Assembly (NCBI GenBank): GCA_009692555.1
Contig: SHYY01000015.1
Coordinates: forward strand, 1 to 56,348
Direction: 5' to 3'
Length of the DNA: 56,348 nucleotides
Source of the DNA: Myxococcales bacterium
Lineage (GTDB): Bacteria; Myxococcota_A; Polyangia; Palsa-1104; SHYY01
Shown here: positions 9,035 through 17,830 of the stretch, piece after piece
Numbering within the stretch: position 1 is the first letter of the stretch
Layout of the letters: every line of letters begins with the position of its first letter
Position numbers and translations under genes: made by a program
Notes under the pieces: model-generated
What the model was told of the DNA's origin: nothing
Databases searched by the model: none
The model's input: the letters and a program-made list of their open reading frames with translations, nothing else

Positions 9035-9740
9035 AATCGACGGAGAGAGGGAGAGGTGGATGGGCGGAACGATCAGGGGGCGGGCGCGACCACGTCGGGC
9101 GCGTGCGTGACCTTCGCGGACGACGGCACCGCGAGGTCGTAGAAGACCTCGGGGAGCAGGTCGAGCTTGCCGGCGAAGCGGAGCGCGCCCTCGACGGTGC
9201 TCTTGCTGCCCACCGAGGACGCCCGGGTATTCCCTGGCCGCCCAATCCCACGGAAGCCCTCCGCGGGCGGGCGAGATTGTTTCGCCGTCGGGGTCGGAAG
9301 AGGCGCCCGAGCATCGCTGGCGCCTTCCCTGGCACCTGCGGCAGCGGGGCGACAGAGGCGACCCGCCATCGACCGGGCTTCCCTCCCCGGTGGTCCGGCC
9401 AGCCCGGCCCCCGCTGACGTCGCCCCTCGACGGGCCTGACGGCGTTCTGAGACCACCGCTCACTCGCGCCGCCTGGGAGCAGCCACTTGACCGAAAAGGG
9501 GCCGATCTGGCTCTCGCCGTGGCCCCACCCCCCATCGTGTTCCCACCCACCGCGATACCCACCCGGGACCTGACCCTTTGGGCTATCAGGCGCGCCGCCT
9601 CCTACCCGCGGGCAGTGCTGGCACGTCCGTTCCAGGAGCAGCTCGCCGACCTGCTGGCGATGCGGTGCGCGGCGGATCAAGGATCCTCAACTGACTTCAT
9701 TTCAGAATCTATTCTCAGGCCCGCGGTGACTCAAGGTCGG

Positions 9741-9758
9741 TCCACCTTGGAAGGTGGA
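9741..9758. promoter_or_regulatory. perfect palindrome upstream of DUF4157 operon
   Basis: TCCACCTT-GG-AAGGTGGA is a perfect 8-bp inverted repeat 123 bp before the DUF4157 start. Just upstream (9690-9718) lies the most AT-rich stretch of the region, a plausible promoter zone. It could be an operator or an early RNA hairpin; nothing in the sequence decides between these. Confidence 0.35.
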
Positions 9759-9880
9759 TCGCCGAGGTACTTTCCCCCGGCGCCGAGCCTGATGGTGGAG
9801 GTGTACAGCGATCAAGCCATGGCCCTGAAGCGAGGCCTGGGGTACGCTGCGGGCTCCCTACTCGGCGAGCGAGGATCGAC

Positions 9881-12800
9881 ATGTTGAAGGGTCAGGGACC
9901 GTCCCATCAGGGCATCCACCGCAAGGAGGACGCCGCGGGAGCGGGGCAGGGCGCGGGCAAGGAGGGGAACGTCGAGAAGGAGGCGATCGACTTCCTGACC
10001 GGCAAGCGCGGCAAGCTCACGCCGGCGGGGATGGTCGGGCTGCACAAGGGTTTGAACGACCCGAAGATGGTGGCGCGGATCGTCGCTGCGAAGAAGAAGG
10101 GGGCGCCGCTCGCGGCGGGGATGGCGACGAAGGGGAGGTCGCTGCAGCAGATCGTGAAGGACCCCGGGTTCAAGTGGTCGGACAAGCCCGGGAAGGGGCC
10201 GGAGGAGGACGCGACGGAGCCGGCCGCGGCCGAGGCGAGCCCCGATGGAGGCGAGCCGGAGGGCGGCGGGGGGGCGGTGCAGAGGAAGGCGGGCGACGGC
10301 GGACCGACCGGGGCGGGCGCGGAGGCGGCGGTCGGCGCGGCGGCGAGCGCGGGCGGGGGCGCGCCCGTCGACGGGGCGGTGCGCGAGCAGGTGGAGAGCG
10401 CGACCGGGGGCGATCTCGGCGGGGTGCGGATCCACACCGGGGCGGAGTCGCAGGACGCTGCAGCGTCGGTGAACGCGCGCGCGTACACCGTCGGGCAGGA
10501 CGTTCACTTCGGCGCCGGGCAGTACCAGCCGGGGACGAAGGAGGGCGATCGCCTGATCGCGCACGAGCTGGTGCACACGGTGCAGCAGCAGGGCGGGGCG
10601 GCGCGGCCGCAGCACAAGCTCTCGGTGAGCCAGCCGGGTGACCGCGCGGAGGTGGAGGCCGATCGGATCGCGGATGCGATCGTCGACGGGGGAGCGGCCG
10701 GGACGGTGGCGGAGGTGGCGGCGCCGATGGCGCGGAAGCAGTCGCCGGAGAAGGACGCCGTTCAGGCCGGGAAGAGCGAGGCCAAGGGGAAGAGCGACGT
10801 CCCGGCGAAGGGCGACGCCAACGGAAAGAGCGACGCGAACGCGAACGCGAACGGGAACGCGAACGGGAACGCCAACGGGAACGCCAACGGGAACGCCAAC
10901 GCCAACGGAAACGCGAACGCCAACGCGAACGGAAACCCGAACGCCAACGCGAACGGAAACGCGAACGGAAACGCCAACGCCAACGCGAACGGCGGCGCGA
11001 ATCCGGCCCATGCAGCGGAGCCGCACAGCCCCGCGCAGGCTGCTGATGCGACGGCGGGTGGAGCTGCCTCACCGTCGCCGGTGAGCCCCGCGGCCGCGAC
11101 CCCGGGCGCCGCTGCCCCGGCCGCCGCGAGCGCTCCCGCTGCCCCCGCGGCCGCCGCCGGCGCGCCTGCCGCCGAGGGTGTCGCGGCTCCCGCCGCAGGG
11201 GCCGCCGCTCCCGGTGGAGCCGCTCGCGCAGGCGGCGGTGGCAAAGCACCCGCCGCTCCCCGCACCGCCGCGCCCGCCGCCGCCTCCGGTGGCTCCGCGG
11301 CCAGCCCCGCCGCCGCCACCGCGCCCGCCGCCGCCGCTCGTCAGCCCGATGGAGTGGTCGACCACTACATGGAGACCCACTGGGACGACAGCGACTTCTA
11401 CGCCAAGGTCGCCGCGATCGGCCACATGCCGAACGCGATGGGCACGGAGCTCGATCACTGGCTCCCCCCGTCGATGTCGCCGGGCACGCGCAAGACCCTC
11501 AACATGGTCGTCTCGATCGGCGCCGGCGTCATCGACGGCGTGATCATGTCGGTCGCCAAGGCGATCCCCGGCCTCGGCCTGCCGTTCATCTTCATCGACT
11601 CGCTGCGCAGCGCCGCCGAGACGGTGTCGAAGTACGGCGAGCACGGCGTGGACGACCCCGACGCGCGCAATCTGGCGCTCGTGCGGGTGACGATGGACAT
11701 GCTCGGGAGCATGGCCGGCAACATCGCCGACCTGTGCACGATCGTGCAGGACGTGTGCGCCGGCGCGGCGGTCGTCACCGTCGGTGCATCCGAGGCGATC
11801 GGGATCCCGGTGGCGGCGATCGGGTCGTTCTGCCGCGGCTTTGCCGTGGGGGCAAACCTCGGCAAGCTCCTCATCGACGGCGTGTTGTTCGACCACAACC
11901 GCGACCGCGCCAATCAGCTCGAGGCGGCGGGCGACTTCGGCCGCGCGGGCAAGTACCGAGACCTCATGTTCGGGAACGTCATCGACGGGATCATGGACTT
12001 CGCCGGACTGGTGATGTCGACGATCAGCCTCTTCACCGCCAATCACGCCGGCGGCGCGGGCGTGGCCGAGATGACCGGCAGGTCGATGGCGCAGGTGGCC
12101 GACAAGGCGATCGCGAAGGGCGCGACGGGGCTCAAGGCGGGGCTGGGGGCCGCGGGCGGCGCGGCGAAGGGCAACTCGGCCAATGGGCGGAATGCGGAGA
12201 AGGGCGCCGGCGCGGGCGGCGGCGGAGTGGTCGCCAACGCGCGCAACCTGATCGGCGTCAGCGACGTGATGCAGGTCAACCCCGACGGCATGTTCGGCGA
12301 GCACTTCATCCAGCGGCCGCCGATCCTCTCCGGCAGCTCCGCCGAGGCGCAGGAGCTGAACGCGGCGCGGCAGGTGACGGTCACCGCGCTGACCACCGGG
12401 TACACCGCGATCACCGCCGACCCGCCGAAGTGGCACCAGAAGCTGGTCAACGAGATCGCCAACCCGAACCCCGATGCGGCGCAGCAGTTCGCCGATCAGC
12501 TCACGCCGACGGCCATGATCGGCAACGTGGTGCGCGGCATCCGCGGCATGGCGGGGATGCTCGGCGACGGATCGCTGAACTCGATCGCCGGGGCGTGCGA
12601 CCGCGTGGCCGGGCTGCTCCAGAGCGTGATCAAGCCGGTGGTCGACAACGTCAACGCCTACATCCGCACCGAGAAGCCGGGGCTGGAGAAGATGCTCGAG
12701 GCGTTCGGCAAGAAGATGGAGGATCAGCACATCACCCTCGAGCGGGTGCAGCAGGTGATCGAGGGGGCGCGCGGGATGGTCGGGAAGATCGCCAAGCTCG

Positions 12801-13735
12801 CCGAGTCGAAGGGCGCGCTCGATCAGAAGGCCGATCAGCTGATCGCCAAGATCGGGAGCCTGCGGGTCAGCCGGCAGTCGCTCGGGGTGCCGAGCCTGGT
12901 GCCGGACTTCGTGGTCAATCCGATCCTCAGTCGCTTCAACTCGTTCATCACCCGGATGCAGCAGGAGGCCGCCAAGCTGAAGACCGACGCGCTGGCGAAG
13001 ATCGACCGGACGATCAAGTCGCTCACCGACTCGATCCAGCAGAAGATCACCGCCTTCGAGCGGATGTTCGGGGAGCAGAGCGCGTTCGCGGCGGCGCTCG
13101 ATGCGCAGTTCCAGAAGTTCAAGGCCTTCTACAAGAGCGCGGTCGAGGCGTTCAAGAGCTGGGACGGGGTGATCGACATCGATCTCACCGGCGCGGGCGC
13201 GTGGCTGCGGGCGGTGGCGCAGCGGGCGCGCGCGGGCACCACGCAGGCGAAGGAGAATCGCTGGAAGACGGAGGTGGTGCCGTACGCGCAGGCGAAGGTG
13301 AGCGAGTGGACCGGGGCGCATGGGACCCAGGTGGAGCTGCAGTTCCGGCCGCCGGTGCCGCAGGACGAGGTCGCGCGCGCGAACGCGGTGAAGGGGCGGC
13401 TCCAGGCGCGGATCGCGCAGCAGTTGGCGGCGCTGCGCGGCGAGGGTGCGGGCAGCGGCGATAACCCCGAGCGGACGCGCCTCGAACAGCTCCGCGATTC
13501 GCTCGCCGGGATCCAGGTGGCGGGCGGCACCGGCAAGGCGGCGCTGCTCGCGCTGTGGGCTGCCGAGGCGGCGCTGGTGCAGGTGGCGGAGAGCATCCCG
13601 CAGCCCGGTGCGAATCCGGGAGCAGGTCCGGGGGCAAATCCGGCAGCGCCAGCACCCGCGCACGGGCTCGCGGCACCCGGCGGCGCGCCGACGCCGGGAG
13701 GCACGCCCACCCCGCCCGCGACGCCTGGCCCGTGA
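9881..13735 (+). CDS. large DUF4157 (eCIS core domain) protein with HELVH motif
   Basis: 1284 residues, starting at ATG after GAGGATCGAC. N-terminal basic/helical part; DUF4157 domain at about residues 160-275 (GGVRIHTG, QDVHFGAGQYQPG, HELVH at 228-232, ADRIADAIVDG); an Asn-Ala/Asn-Gly repeat at 319-370; an Ala/Pro linker to about 485; hydrophobic Gly-rich helices at about 540-575, 613-665 and 703-725, resembling pore or membrane segments; a long helical C-terminus. DUF4157 occurs on proteins linked to extracellular contractile injection systems and is thought to mark cargo or process it as a metallopeptidase. The stop is 2 bp before the next gene. The activity of the C-terminal part is unknown. 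Confidence 0.8.
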   Translation: MLKGQGPSHQGIHRKEDAAGAGQGAGKEGNVEKEAIDFLTGKRGKLTPAGMVGLHKGLNDPKMVARIVAAKKKGAPLAAGMATKGRSLQQIVKDPGFKWSDKPGKGPEEDATEPAAAEASPDGGEPEGGGGAVQRKAGDGGPTGAGAEAAVGAAASAGGGAPVDGAVREQVESATGGDLGGVRIHTGAESQDAAASVNARAYTVGQDVHFGAGQYQPGTKEGDRLIAHELVHTVQQQGGAARPQHKLSVSQPGDRAEVEADRIADAIVDGGAAGTVAEVAAPMARKQSPEKDAVQAGKSEAKGKSDVPAKGDANGKSDANANANGNANGNANGNANGNANANGNANANANGNPNANANGNANGNANANANGGANPAHAAEPHSPAQAADATAGGAASPSPVSPAAATPGAAAPAAASAPAAPAAAAGAPAAEGVAAPAAGAAAPGGAARAGGGGKAPAAPRTAAPAAASGGSAASPAAATAPAAAARQPDGVVDHYMETHWDDSDFYAKVAAIGHMPNAMGTELDHWLPPSMSPGTRKTLNMVVSIGAGVIDGVIMSVAKAIPGLGLPFIFIDSLRSAAETVSKYGEHGVDDPDARNLALVRVTMDMLGSMAGNIADLCTIVQDVCAGAAVVTVGASEAIGIPVAAIGSFCRGFAVGANLGKLLIDGVLFDHNRDRANQLEAAGDFGRAGKYRDLMFGNVIDGIMDFAGLVMSTISLFTANHAGGAGVAEMTGRSMAQVADKAIAKGATGLKAGLGAAGGAAKGNSANGRNAEKGAGAGGGGVVANARNLIGVSDVMQVNPDGMFGEHFIQRPPILSGSSAEAQELNAARQVTVTALTTGYTAITADPPKWHQKLVNEIANPNPDAAQQFADQLTPTAMIGNVVRGIRGMAGMLGDGSLNSIAGACDRVAGLLQSVIKPVVDNVNAYIRTEKPGLEKMLEAFGKKMEDQHITLERVQQVIEGARGMVGKIAKLAESKGALDQKADQLIAKIGSLRVSRQSLGVPSLVPDFVVNPILSRFNSFITRMQQEAAKLKTDALAKIDRTIKSLTDSIQQKITAFERMFGEQSAFAAALDAQFQKFKAFYKSAVEAFKSWDGVIDIDLTGAGAWLRAVAQRARAGTTQAKENRWKTEVVPYAQAKVSEWTGAHGTQVELQFRPPVPQDEVARANAVKGRLQARIAQQLAALRGEGAGSGDNPERTRLEQLRDSLAGIQVAGGTGKAALLALWAAEAALVQVAESIPQPGANPGAGPGANPAAPAPAHGLAAPGGAPTPGGTPTPPATPGP
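10835..10990 (+). repeat. 26 AAC-containing hexamers inside the DUF4157 gene
   Basis: Twenty-six consecutive hexanucleotides of the form G(C/G)(G/C/A)AAC encode about 52 residues of alternating Asn with Ala or Gly (one Pro). The unit is close to the GGNAAC hexamers flanking the 49-bp core repeats elsewhere in the window. Because the unit is two codons, copy-number change would alter linker length without breaking the frame. Confidence 0.85.
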
Positions 13736-13737
13736 CG

Positions 13738-14730
13738 ATGGCGGGCGAACCCTCGAACGAGGCGCTGCAGCGGACGCTCGATGCGCCGGCGCTGCTGGCG
13801 GACGTGATCGGCGCCCTGCTGTCGGGCGAGGAGCTGTACGCTCGGCTGGCGGCCGGTTCGAAGGAGCGCGAGCGGGTGTGGTGGCGCCTGAACGAGCTGT
13901 GGGCGCGCACCGAGCCCCTCGCGCTTTTGACCCGGCTAGACGAGCAGGAGGTGCCCGCCGAGCGGGAGGCGCTGGCCGATCGCCTGCGTGCCGAGGCGCT
14001 GCTCGAGCTCGGTCGCAGCGACGAGGCCGGGGCGATCCTGGAGCGTTCTCAAGCCCGGGTTGGCCCGGCGTGGGATCTGCTGCGCGCGCGGCTGGCCTTC
14101 GCGCGCCGGCGGCCTTCCGAAGCGCTCGCCGCGCTCGATGCACTGCTCGCGGAAAAGCCCGAACCGGAGCTGCAGGCGACGGCGCTGAGCTTCCGGATGC
14201 GCTACCGGGCGCTGGCCGGGAATCCGCCCGGCGTGGCGGAAGATCGCCGTGCGCTCAGCCTGCTCCTCGGCGCGCACGGTGCCAACCTGAGCGAATTCGT
14301 GATCGATGTCTACGGGAGCTACGCCCAGCTCCCCGAGCGCTCGCAGGTCGTGCGGCACAAGATTGCGCTGGTGGTCGCCGAGACCAAGGGGCAGCTCACC
14401 GACGGGATCAACGAGGAGCAGGCGGCGCTCGGCCCGCTTCCCCTGCACGTCCACGCGCTGTTCGTGAAGCTGCGCGCCGACCCGCAAAGGCTCGCCGACC
14501 TCGCCACCCGCCTCGCCGGCGCCGAGTACCTCGCGGGCGATCGCGCGGGCGCCTTCGCCACCCTCTACTACGCCGATCAGATCGCGGCGCGCCTCCTCGG
14601 CGCGGGCGCGGTGCCGGTGCGCGAGGCGTTCGACGAGCTGTGCCGGATCCTCGGTGCCGAGCGCGCGGCGATCGAGGCCGACCTGCGGGAGCGCGGCGAC
14701 CAGTTCCTGCGCGCGCGGCCTAAAGCCTGA
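13738..14730 (+). CDS. TPR-like helical protein in DUF4157 operon
   Basis: 330 residues from ATG 13738, 2 bp after the DUF4157 stop; open sequence before this overlaps the upstream gene and is not coding. Helix-turn-helix pairs with Leu/Ala spacing (LRAEALLELGRSDEAGAIL, LRARLAFARRRPSEALAAL) resemble degenerate TPR repeats at about 75-160. There is no signal peptide or catalytic motif. Tight coupling suggests a chaperone, adaptor or immunity-like partner of the DUF4157 protein (inference). I do not recognise a named family. Confidence 0.7.
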   Translation: MAGEPSNEALQRTLDAPALLADVIGALLSGEELYARLAAGSKERERVWWRLNELWARTEPLALLTRLDEQEVPAEREALADRLRAEALLELGRSDEAGAILERSQARVGPAWDLLRARLAFARRRPSEALAALDALLAEKPEPELQATALSFRMRYRALAGNPPGVAEDRRALSLLLGAHGANLSEFVIDVYGSYAQLPERSQVVRHKIALVVAETKGQLTDGINEEQAALGPLPLHVHALFVKLRADPQRLADLATRLAGAEYLAGDRAGAFATLYYADQIAARLLGAGAVPVREAFDELCRILGAERAAIEADLRERGDQFLRARPKA

Positions 14731-14741
14731 CCGCCGAGCCC

Positions 14742-15341
14742 ATGGCCGACGGAAACAGGACCTACCTGCTGGTCTGGGCCGCCGCGATCGTGGCGTGGCT
14801 CGCCTGGGTGACCTTCTGCCTGCTGGTGGTCGACGGCTGGGCGCGCAGGCTGGTCGGCGGCCTCGTCTCGTCGGAGGTGGTGCAGGATCGCAGCTTCGAC
14901 CGCTTCCACTGGCTGCTCGCCCAGGGCGCGGGCGGCGGGCGCGCGGCGGTGGTGGCCCTCTGTCAGGTCGTCTTCGTGGCGCTTTCTGCGCTCGCCCCGA
15001 TGCTGCTCTACGCGCGCTTCGTCGGACGGATGGCGATGTTCCCCGAGGACGCGGGCTCGCGCCTCTTCTTCGTCTGGCTCCCCGTATACATGGCGTGGCT
15101 GCTGTTCTTCTTCGTGGCGATCGATCCGCTCGCGCGTCGATTTTTCGGCGCCGCCCTCGGCGCGAGGATCGGCAAGGAGGTGTGGGTCAGCACCTTCAAC
15201 TGGAGGCTCGTCGGCGACGCGAGCGGTGGCCGGCGCGCGCTGGTGGGTCTCCTCGACGTGCTGGTCACCGGCATCGGCTACCTCTTGCCGGCCGCACTCG
15301 GGGTCCTCCAGCTCCTCCGCGCTCATGCGCGAAGGGGCTGA
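14742..15341 (+). CDS. multi-pass membrane protein in DUF4157 operon
   Basis: 199 residues with about four hydrophobic segments (residues 8-30, 68-95, 102-125 and 170-190), so an inner-membrane protein. It starts 11 bp after the TPR-like gene and is the last gene of the three-gene plus-strand unit. It has no recognised domain. If the DUF4157 protein is a membrane-acting toxin, a small polytopic membrane neighbour would fit an immunity role, but nothing in the sequence shows this directly. Confidence 0.7.
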   Translation: MADGNRTYLLVWAAAIVAWLAWVTFCLLVVDGWARRLVGGLVSSEVVQDRSFDRFHWLLAQGAGGGRAAVVALCQVVFVALSALAPMLLYARFVGRMAMFPEDAGSRLFFVWLPVYMAWLLFFFVAIDPLARRFFGAALGARIGKEVWVSTFNWRLVGDASGGRRALVGLLDVLVTGIGYLLPAALGVLQLLRAHARRG

Positions 15342-15433
15342 AGCCTCGTCGACCCGCCGGAGGATCTCGGGATCCGCAGGGCCCGCAGCTTGCGGCGAGC
15401 GGGTCGCCGGGCAGCCGAGGCCGGGGCGCGCTG

Positions 15434-17011
15434 CTACTCCTCGATCGTCTTCACGTGCGGCTGCTCGACGTCGTCGAAGGACTTCACCTTGGGCGCGGTC
15501 GGGCTGCCCTCGGGGGCGCCGGGCGTCTTCCTGTCGCCGCTCCCGCGCTTGCGGTTCAGCTTGAGGATCACCGACGGGACATCCGTCGACGAGACGGTGT
15601 AGGTGAGCTCGTCGTAGCCCGAGCGGTTGAGGCGCACCGTGATCGTCTGCCTGGCCTCGCTGAGCTTGAGCGTCACCGGCGTCACGCCGAGGAGGCGCGG
15701 CCCCTCGGTCACCTCCGCGCCGATCGGATTCGAGACCAGCTGCACCGTCTCCACCTCCGCGGGCGCGGCCACCGGCTGCTTTGGCGCAGCGATGGGCGGA
15801 GCAACGGCCAGCGGCGGTGCCGGAGAGGTCGGAACGGTGCCGGCGCCGAGCTTGTAGACCGCCACGCCGCCCCCGGCGAGCACCACCACCGCGGCCAGCG
15901 CGGCGAAAAGCCCGGTCCGGCTCGGCGCTTTCGGGGGCACCGCCTTCAGCCGCGAGGGCGTCACGCTGGTGCCGCCGATCGAGCGCTCGATCCTTCGCTT
16001 CGCCGAAGCGTTTCCCGCACCGGTGTTCGAGATCGGCGTCGGCGCCGCGATGATCCCGTCGGGCACCTCCTCCCGGTCGGGGAAGAGGTGGGTCATGAAA
16101 TCCTTCATGTCCTCGGCGGTGAAGCCGACCTGGCCGCAGAACAGCTCGAGGTCGCGCGCCATTTGCGCCGCCCGCAGGTAGCGCTTGAGCGGGTCGCGCT
16201 GCAGCGCCGTGGCCACGATCCGGTCGAGCTCCGGCGCGATCTTCGGGTTCATCTCCGACGGCGGCGGCACGGGCTGGGTCTTCACCCGTACCAGCGTGTC
16301 GTAGTCGGTGGTGCCCTTGAAAAGCCGGCGCGCGGTGAGCATCTCGAACAGCGTCACTCCGACGGCGAACACGTCCGACTGCGGCGACGCCTTGGTGCCG
16401 TCGAGCTGCTCGGGCGCCATGTAGGCGAACTTCCCCTTCAGCGCCCCGGTGCGCGTCTCCTCCATCCCCGCGTGCTGCGCCGCCTTGGCGATCCCGAAGT
16501 CGACCAGCTTGACGTTGCCGTCGTAGCTGATCATCACGTTCTGCGGCGACACGTCGCGATGGATGATCGGCGAGCGCGCGCCGTCGTCACCGACGTGGTC
16601 GTGGGCGTGGGCGAGCGCGCGGCACATCTCGCGGGCGATGTAGGCGGCCACCGCGGGCGGCGGCGCCGTGCCCCCGTCGGCGCCGAGCGCGCGCATCACC
16701 CGCAGAAGGTCGCGCCCATGCACGAACTCCATCGCCATGAAGAACTCGCCGTCGACCTCGCCGAGCTCGTGCACCTGCACGATGTTCGGGTGCGACAGCC
16801 GCGCCGAGATCTTCGCCTCGTTGACGAACATCTCCACGAAGTGCGCGTCGTCGGTGTGCTGGCGCAGGATGCGCTTGACGCAGACGGTCTTCTGGAACCC
16901 CTGCACGCCCCCCGACTTGGCCTTGTACACCTCGGCCATGCCGCCCTTGCCGATCTGCGACACCAGGACGTAGTTGCCGAACTGGATGCTCTGGAACGCC
17001 TCGGTCGGCAC
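15434..17011 (-). CDS. Ser/Thr protein kinase with PEGA-like domain
   Basis: 525 residues from GTG 17011. Kinase domain at about 12-290: GKGGMAEVYKA loop, VCVKRIL lysine, HRDVSPQNVM catalytic loop, VDFGIAK (DFG) and MAPEQLDG. It has the typical myxobacterial HRDVSPQN rather than HRDLKPEN. A Pro/Ser-rich region, one transmembrane helix (about 365-385) and an extracytoplasmic PEGA-like beta domain ending in a Lys-rich tail follow. It is a signalling kinase; the PP2C phosphatase at 45.5 kb could oppose such kinases, but the two are not adjacent. It is convergent with the DUF4157 operon. Confidence 0.9.
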   Translation of the reverse strand: MPTEAFQSIQFGNYVLVSQIGKGGMAEVYKAKSGGVQGFQKTVCVKRILRQHTDDAHFVEMFVNEAKISARLSHPNIVQVHELGEVDGEFFMAMEFVHGRDLLRVMRALGADGGTAPPPAVAAYIAREMCRALAHAHDHVGDDGARSPIIHRDVSPQNVMISYDGNVKLVDFGIAKAAQHAGMEETRTGALKGKFAYMAPEQLDGTKASPQSDVFAVGVTLFEMLTARRLFKGTTDYDTLVRVKTQPVPPPSEMNPKIAPELDRIVATALQRDPLKRYLRAAQMARDLELFCGQVGFTAEDMKDFMTHLFPDREEVPDGIIAAPTPISNTGAGNASAKRRIERSIGGTSVTPSRLKAVPPKAPSRTGLFAALAAVVVLAGGGVAVYKLGAGTVPTSPAPPLAVAPPIAAPKQPVAAPAEVETVQLVSNPIGAEVTEGPRLLGVTPVTLKLSEARQTITVRLNRSGYDELTYTVSSTDVPSVILKLNRKRGSGDRKTPGAPEGSPTAPKVKSFDDVEQPHVKTIEE

Positions 17012-17110
17012 GCGGTGTGATTGTATGCCGGGTGGGCGCGGGCTTCAACCGAAACGCCCGCACGGCTCCCGCACGGCCGAGTACGGCGGCGGGGGGCGGC
17101 GAGGAGGCGA

Positions 17111-17569
17111 CTACTTGGAGGAGGGGTGGTCGGGGACAGAGGCGAGCCGCGAGAAGAAGGCCTCCTCCTCGGCGGTGAAGGCGTGCACCACCGCGGCGAC
17201 CACGTCCGGGCGTGAGACGGCACGCAGGGTCGCTTGAGCGCGGTGGCGGATCGCCGGCGTCTGTGCGCACCAGCGCTTGATCGAGGCGGGGGTGGCGCGG
17301 CGGGCGGCCCGCGGTTGATCGGCCACCACCAGACCGAGCGAGGCGAGTCGGCCGACGACGCGCGCGGTGGTCTCGACGGGCAGCGGGCTCTCGGAGCAGA
17401 TCGCCCACAGGCGGCGCGAGCCATCGCACAGGCGAAGGATCGCGCGAACCTCGGAAGGCAGGGTGGCGTAGTGCGCGGCGGCGCGGGTGGGGACCACCGC
17501 CCAGAAGGCGGCGTGCTCGTGGTCCTCTTCGGGCGCGGTCAAGGGGGCGTTCATCATGGGCTCGATCAT
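17111..17569 (-). CDS. small helix-rich protein, possible winged helix
   Basis: 152 residues. The central segment (RAILRLCDGSRRLWAICSE, then PLPVETTARVVGRLASLGLV) has the helix-turn-helix spacing of a winged-helix domain as in PqqD- or DUF4388-associated regulators. It lies just upstream of the kinase on the same strand with a gap of about 100 bp. There is no signal peptide. The family is not identified; DNA binding is only a suggestion. Confidence 0.5.
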   Translation of the reverse strand: MIEPMMNAPLTAPEEDHEHAAFWAVVPTRAAAHYATLPSEVRAILRLCDGSRRLWAICSESPLPVETTARVVGRLASLGLVVADQPRAARRATPASIKRWCAQTPAIRHRAQATLRAVSRPDVVAAVVHAFTAEEEAFFSRLASVPDHPSSK

Positions 17570-17724
17570 CGTTCACCTCGGGGGCTTGGCGCGCGTCATA
17601 GCAACCGTCGTGCCGCCTTCCGCTGGCACGTAAGTGCATGTAAGTACATGGATCGATGGGACCGGTGGACAGGGCGCGGCCGGCCGATCCGGCAGCGGCG
17701 TCAAGAAACCCCGCGGCGGCGGGC

Positions 17725-17781
17725 TGAGCCTCATCGACCCGCCGCAGGCGGCTCCAAAGCGTCCCCTTTGTCTTCGGGGAC
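17725..17781 (+). repeat. 57-bp repeat, copy 1
   Basis: This matches the tandem units at 34923-35036: TGAGCCTCATCGACCCGCCG, then AGGCGG and a GTCCCC...GGGGAC hairpin at the end. It lies about 50 bp upstream of comEC, so it is not simply a terminator. A weaker match to the first 20 bp lies near 15342-15363. Confidence 0.8.
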
Positions 17782-17830
17782 TGCAAAGAAATCACGCAAC
17801 CTCTCGCCGCGCTCGCCGATAACCTCGCCC

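Larger units (their letters stand above)
8834..9880. other. 1-kb intergenic region with repeats and possible gene remnants
   Basis: No convincing complete gene. It separates the divergent phosphoesterase and DUF4157 operons. It contains the hexamer arrays at 8918-9034 and a palindrome at 9741-9758. A minus-strand open segment ending at 9073 has about 45 protein-like residues at its C-terminus (9073-9215, including KSTVEGALRFAGKLD and LLPEVFYDLAVP), possibly the tail of a lost gene. I do not recognise it. The remaining open frames have the Arg/Pro-rich composition of out-of-frame GC-rich DNA. Confidence 0.5.

Noticed and set aside
9560..9700. Transposase remnant suggested by a Cys/His-containing minus-strand stretch
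   Set aside because: Too short and without a recognisable catalytic motif; I could not support any family.
9390..9887. Plus-strand open frame of 165 residues before the DUF4157 gene
   Set aside because: No ribosome site or domain, composition like non-coding DNA, contains a palindrome, and overlaps the well-supported start at 9881.
11069..14143. Long 1024-residue minus-strand open frame
   Set aside because: It lies opposite the DUF4157 gene, is Arg/His/Pro-rich with no motif, and is a shadow created by GC-rich codon use.
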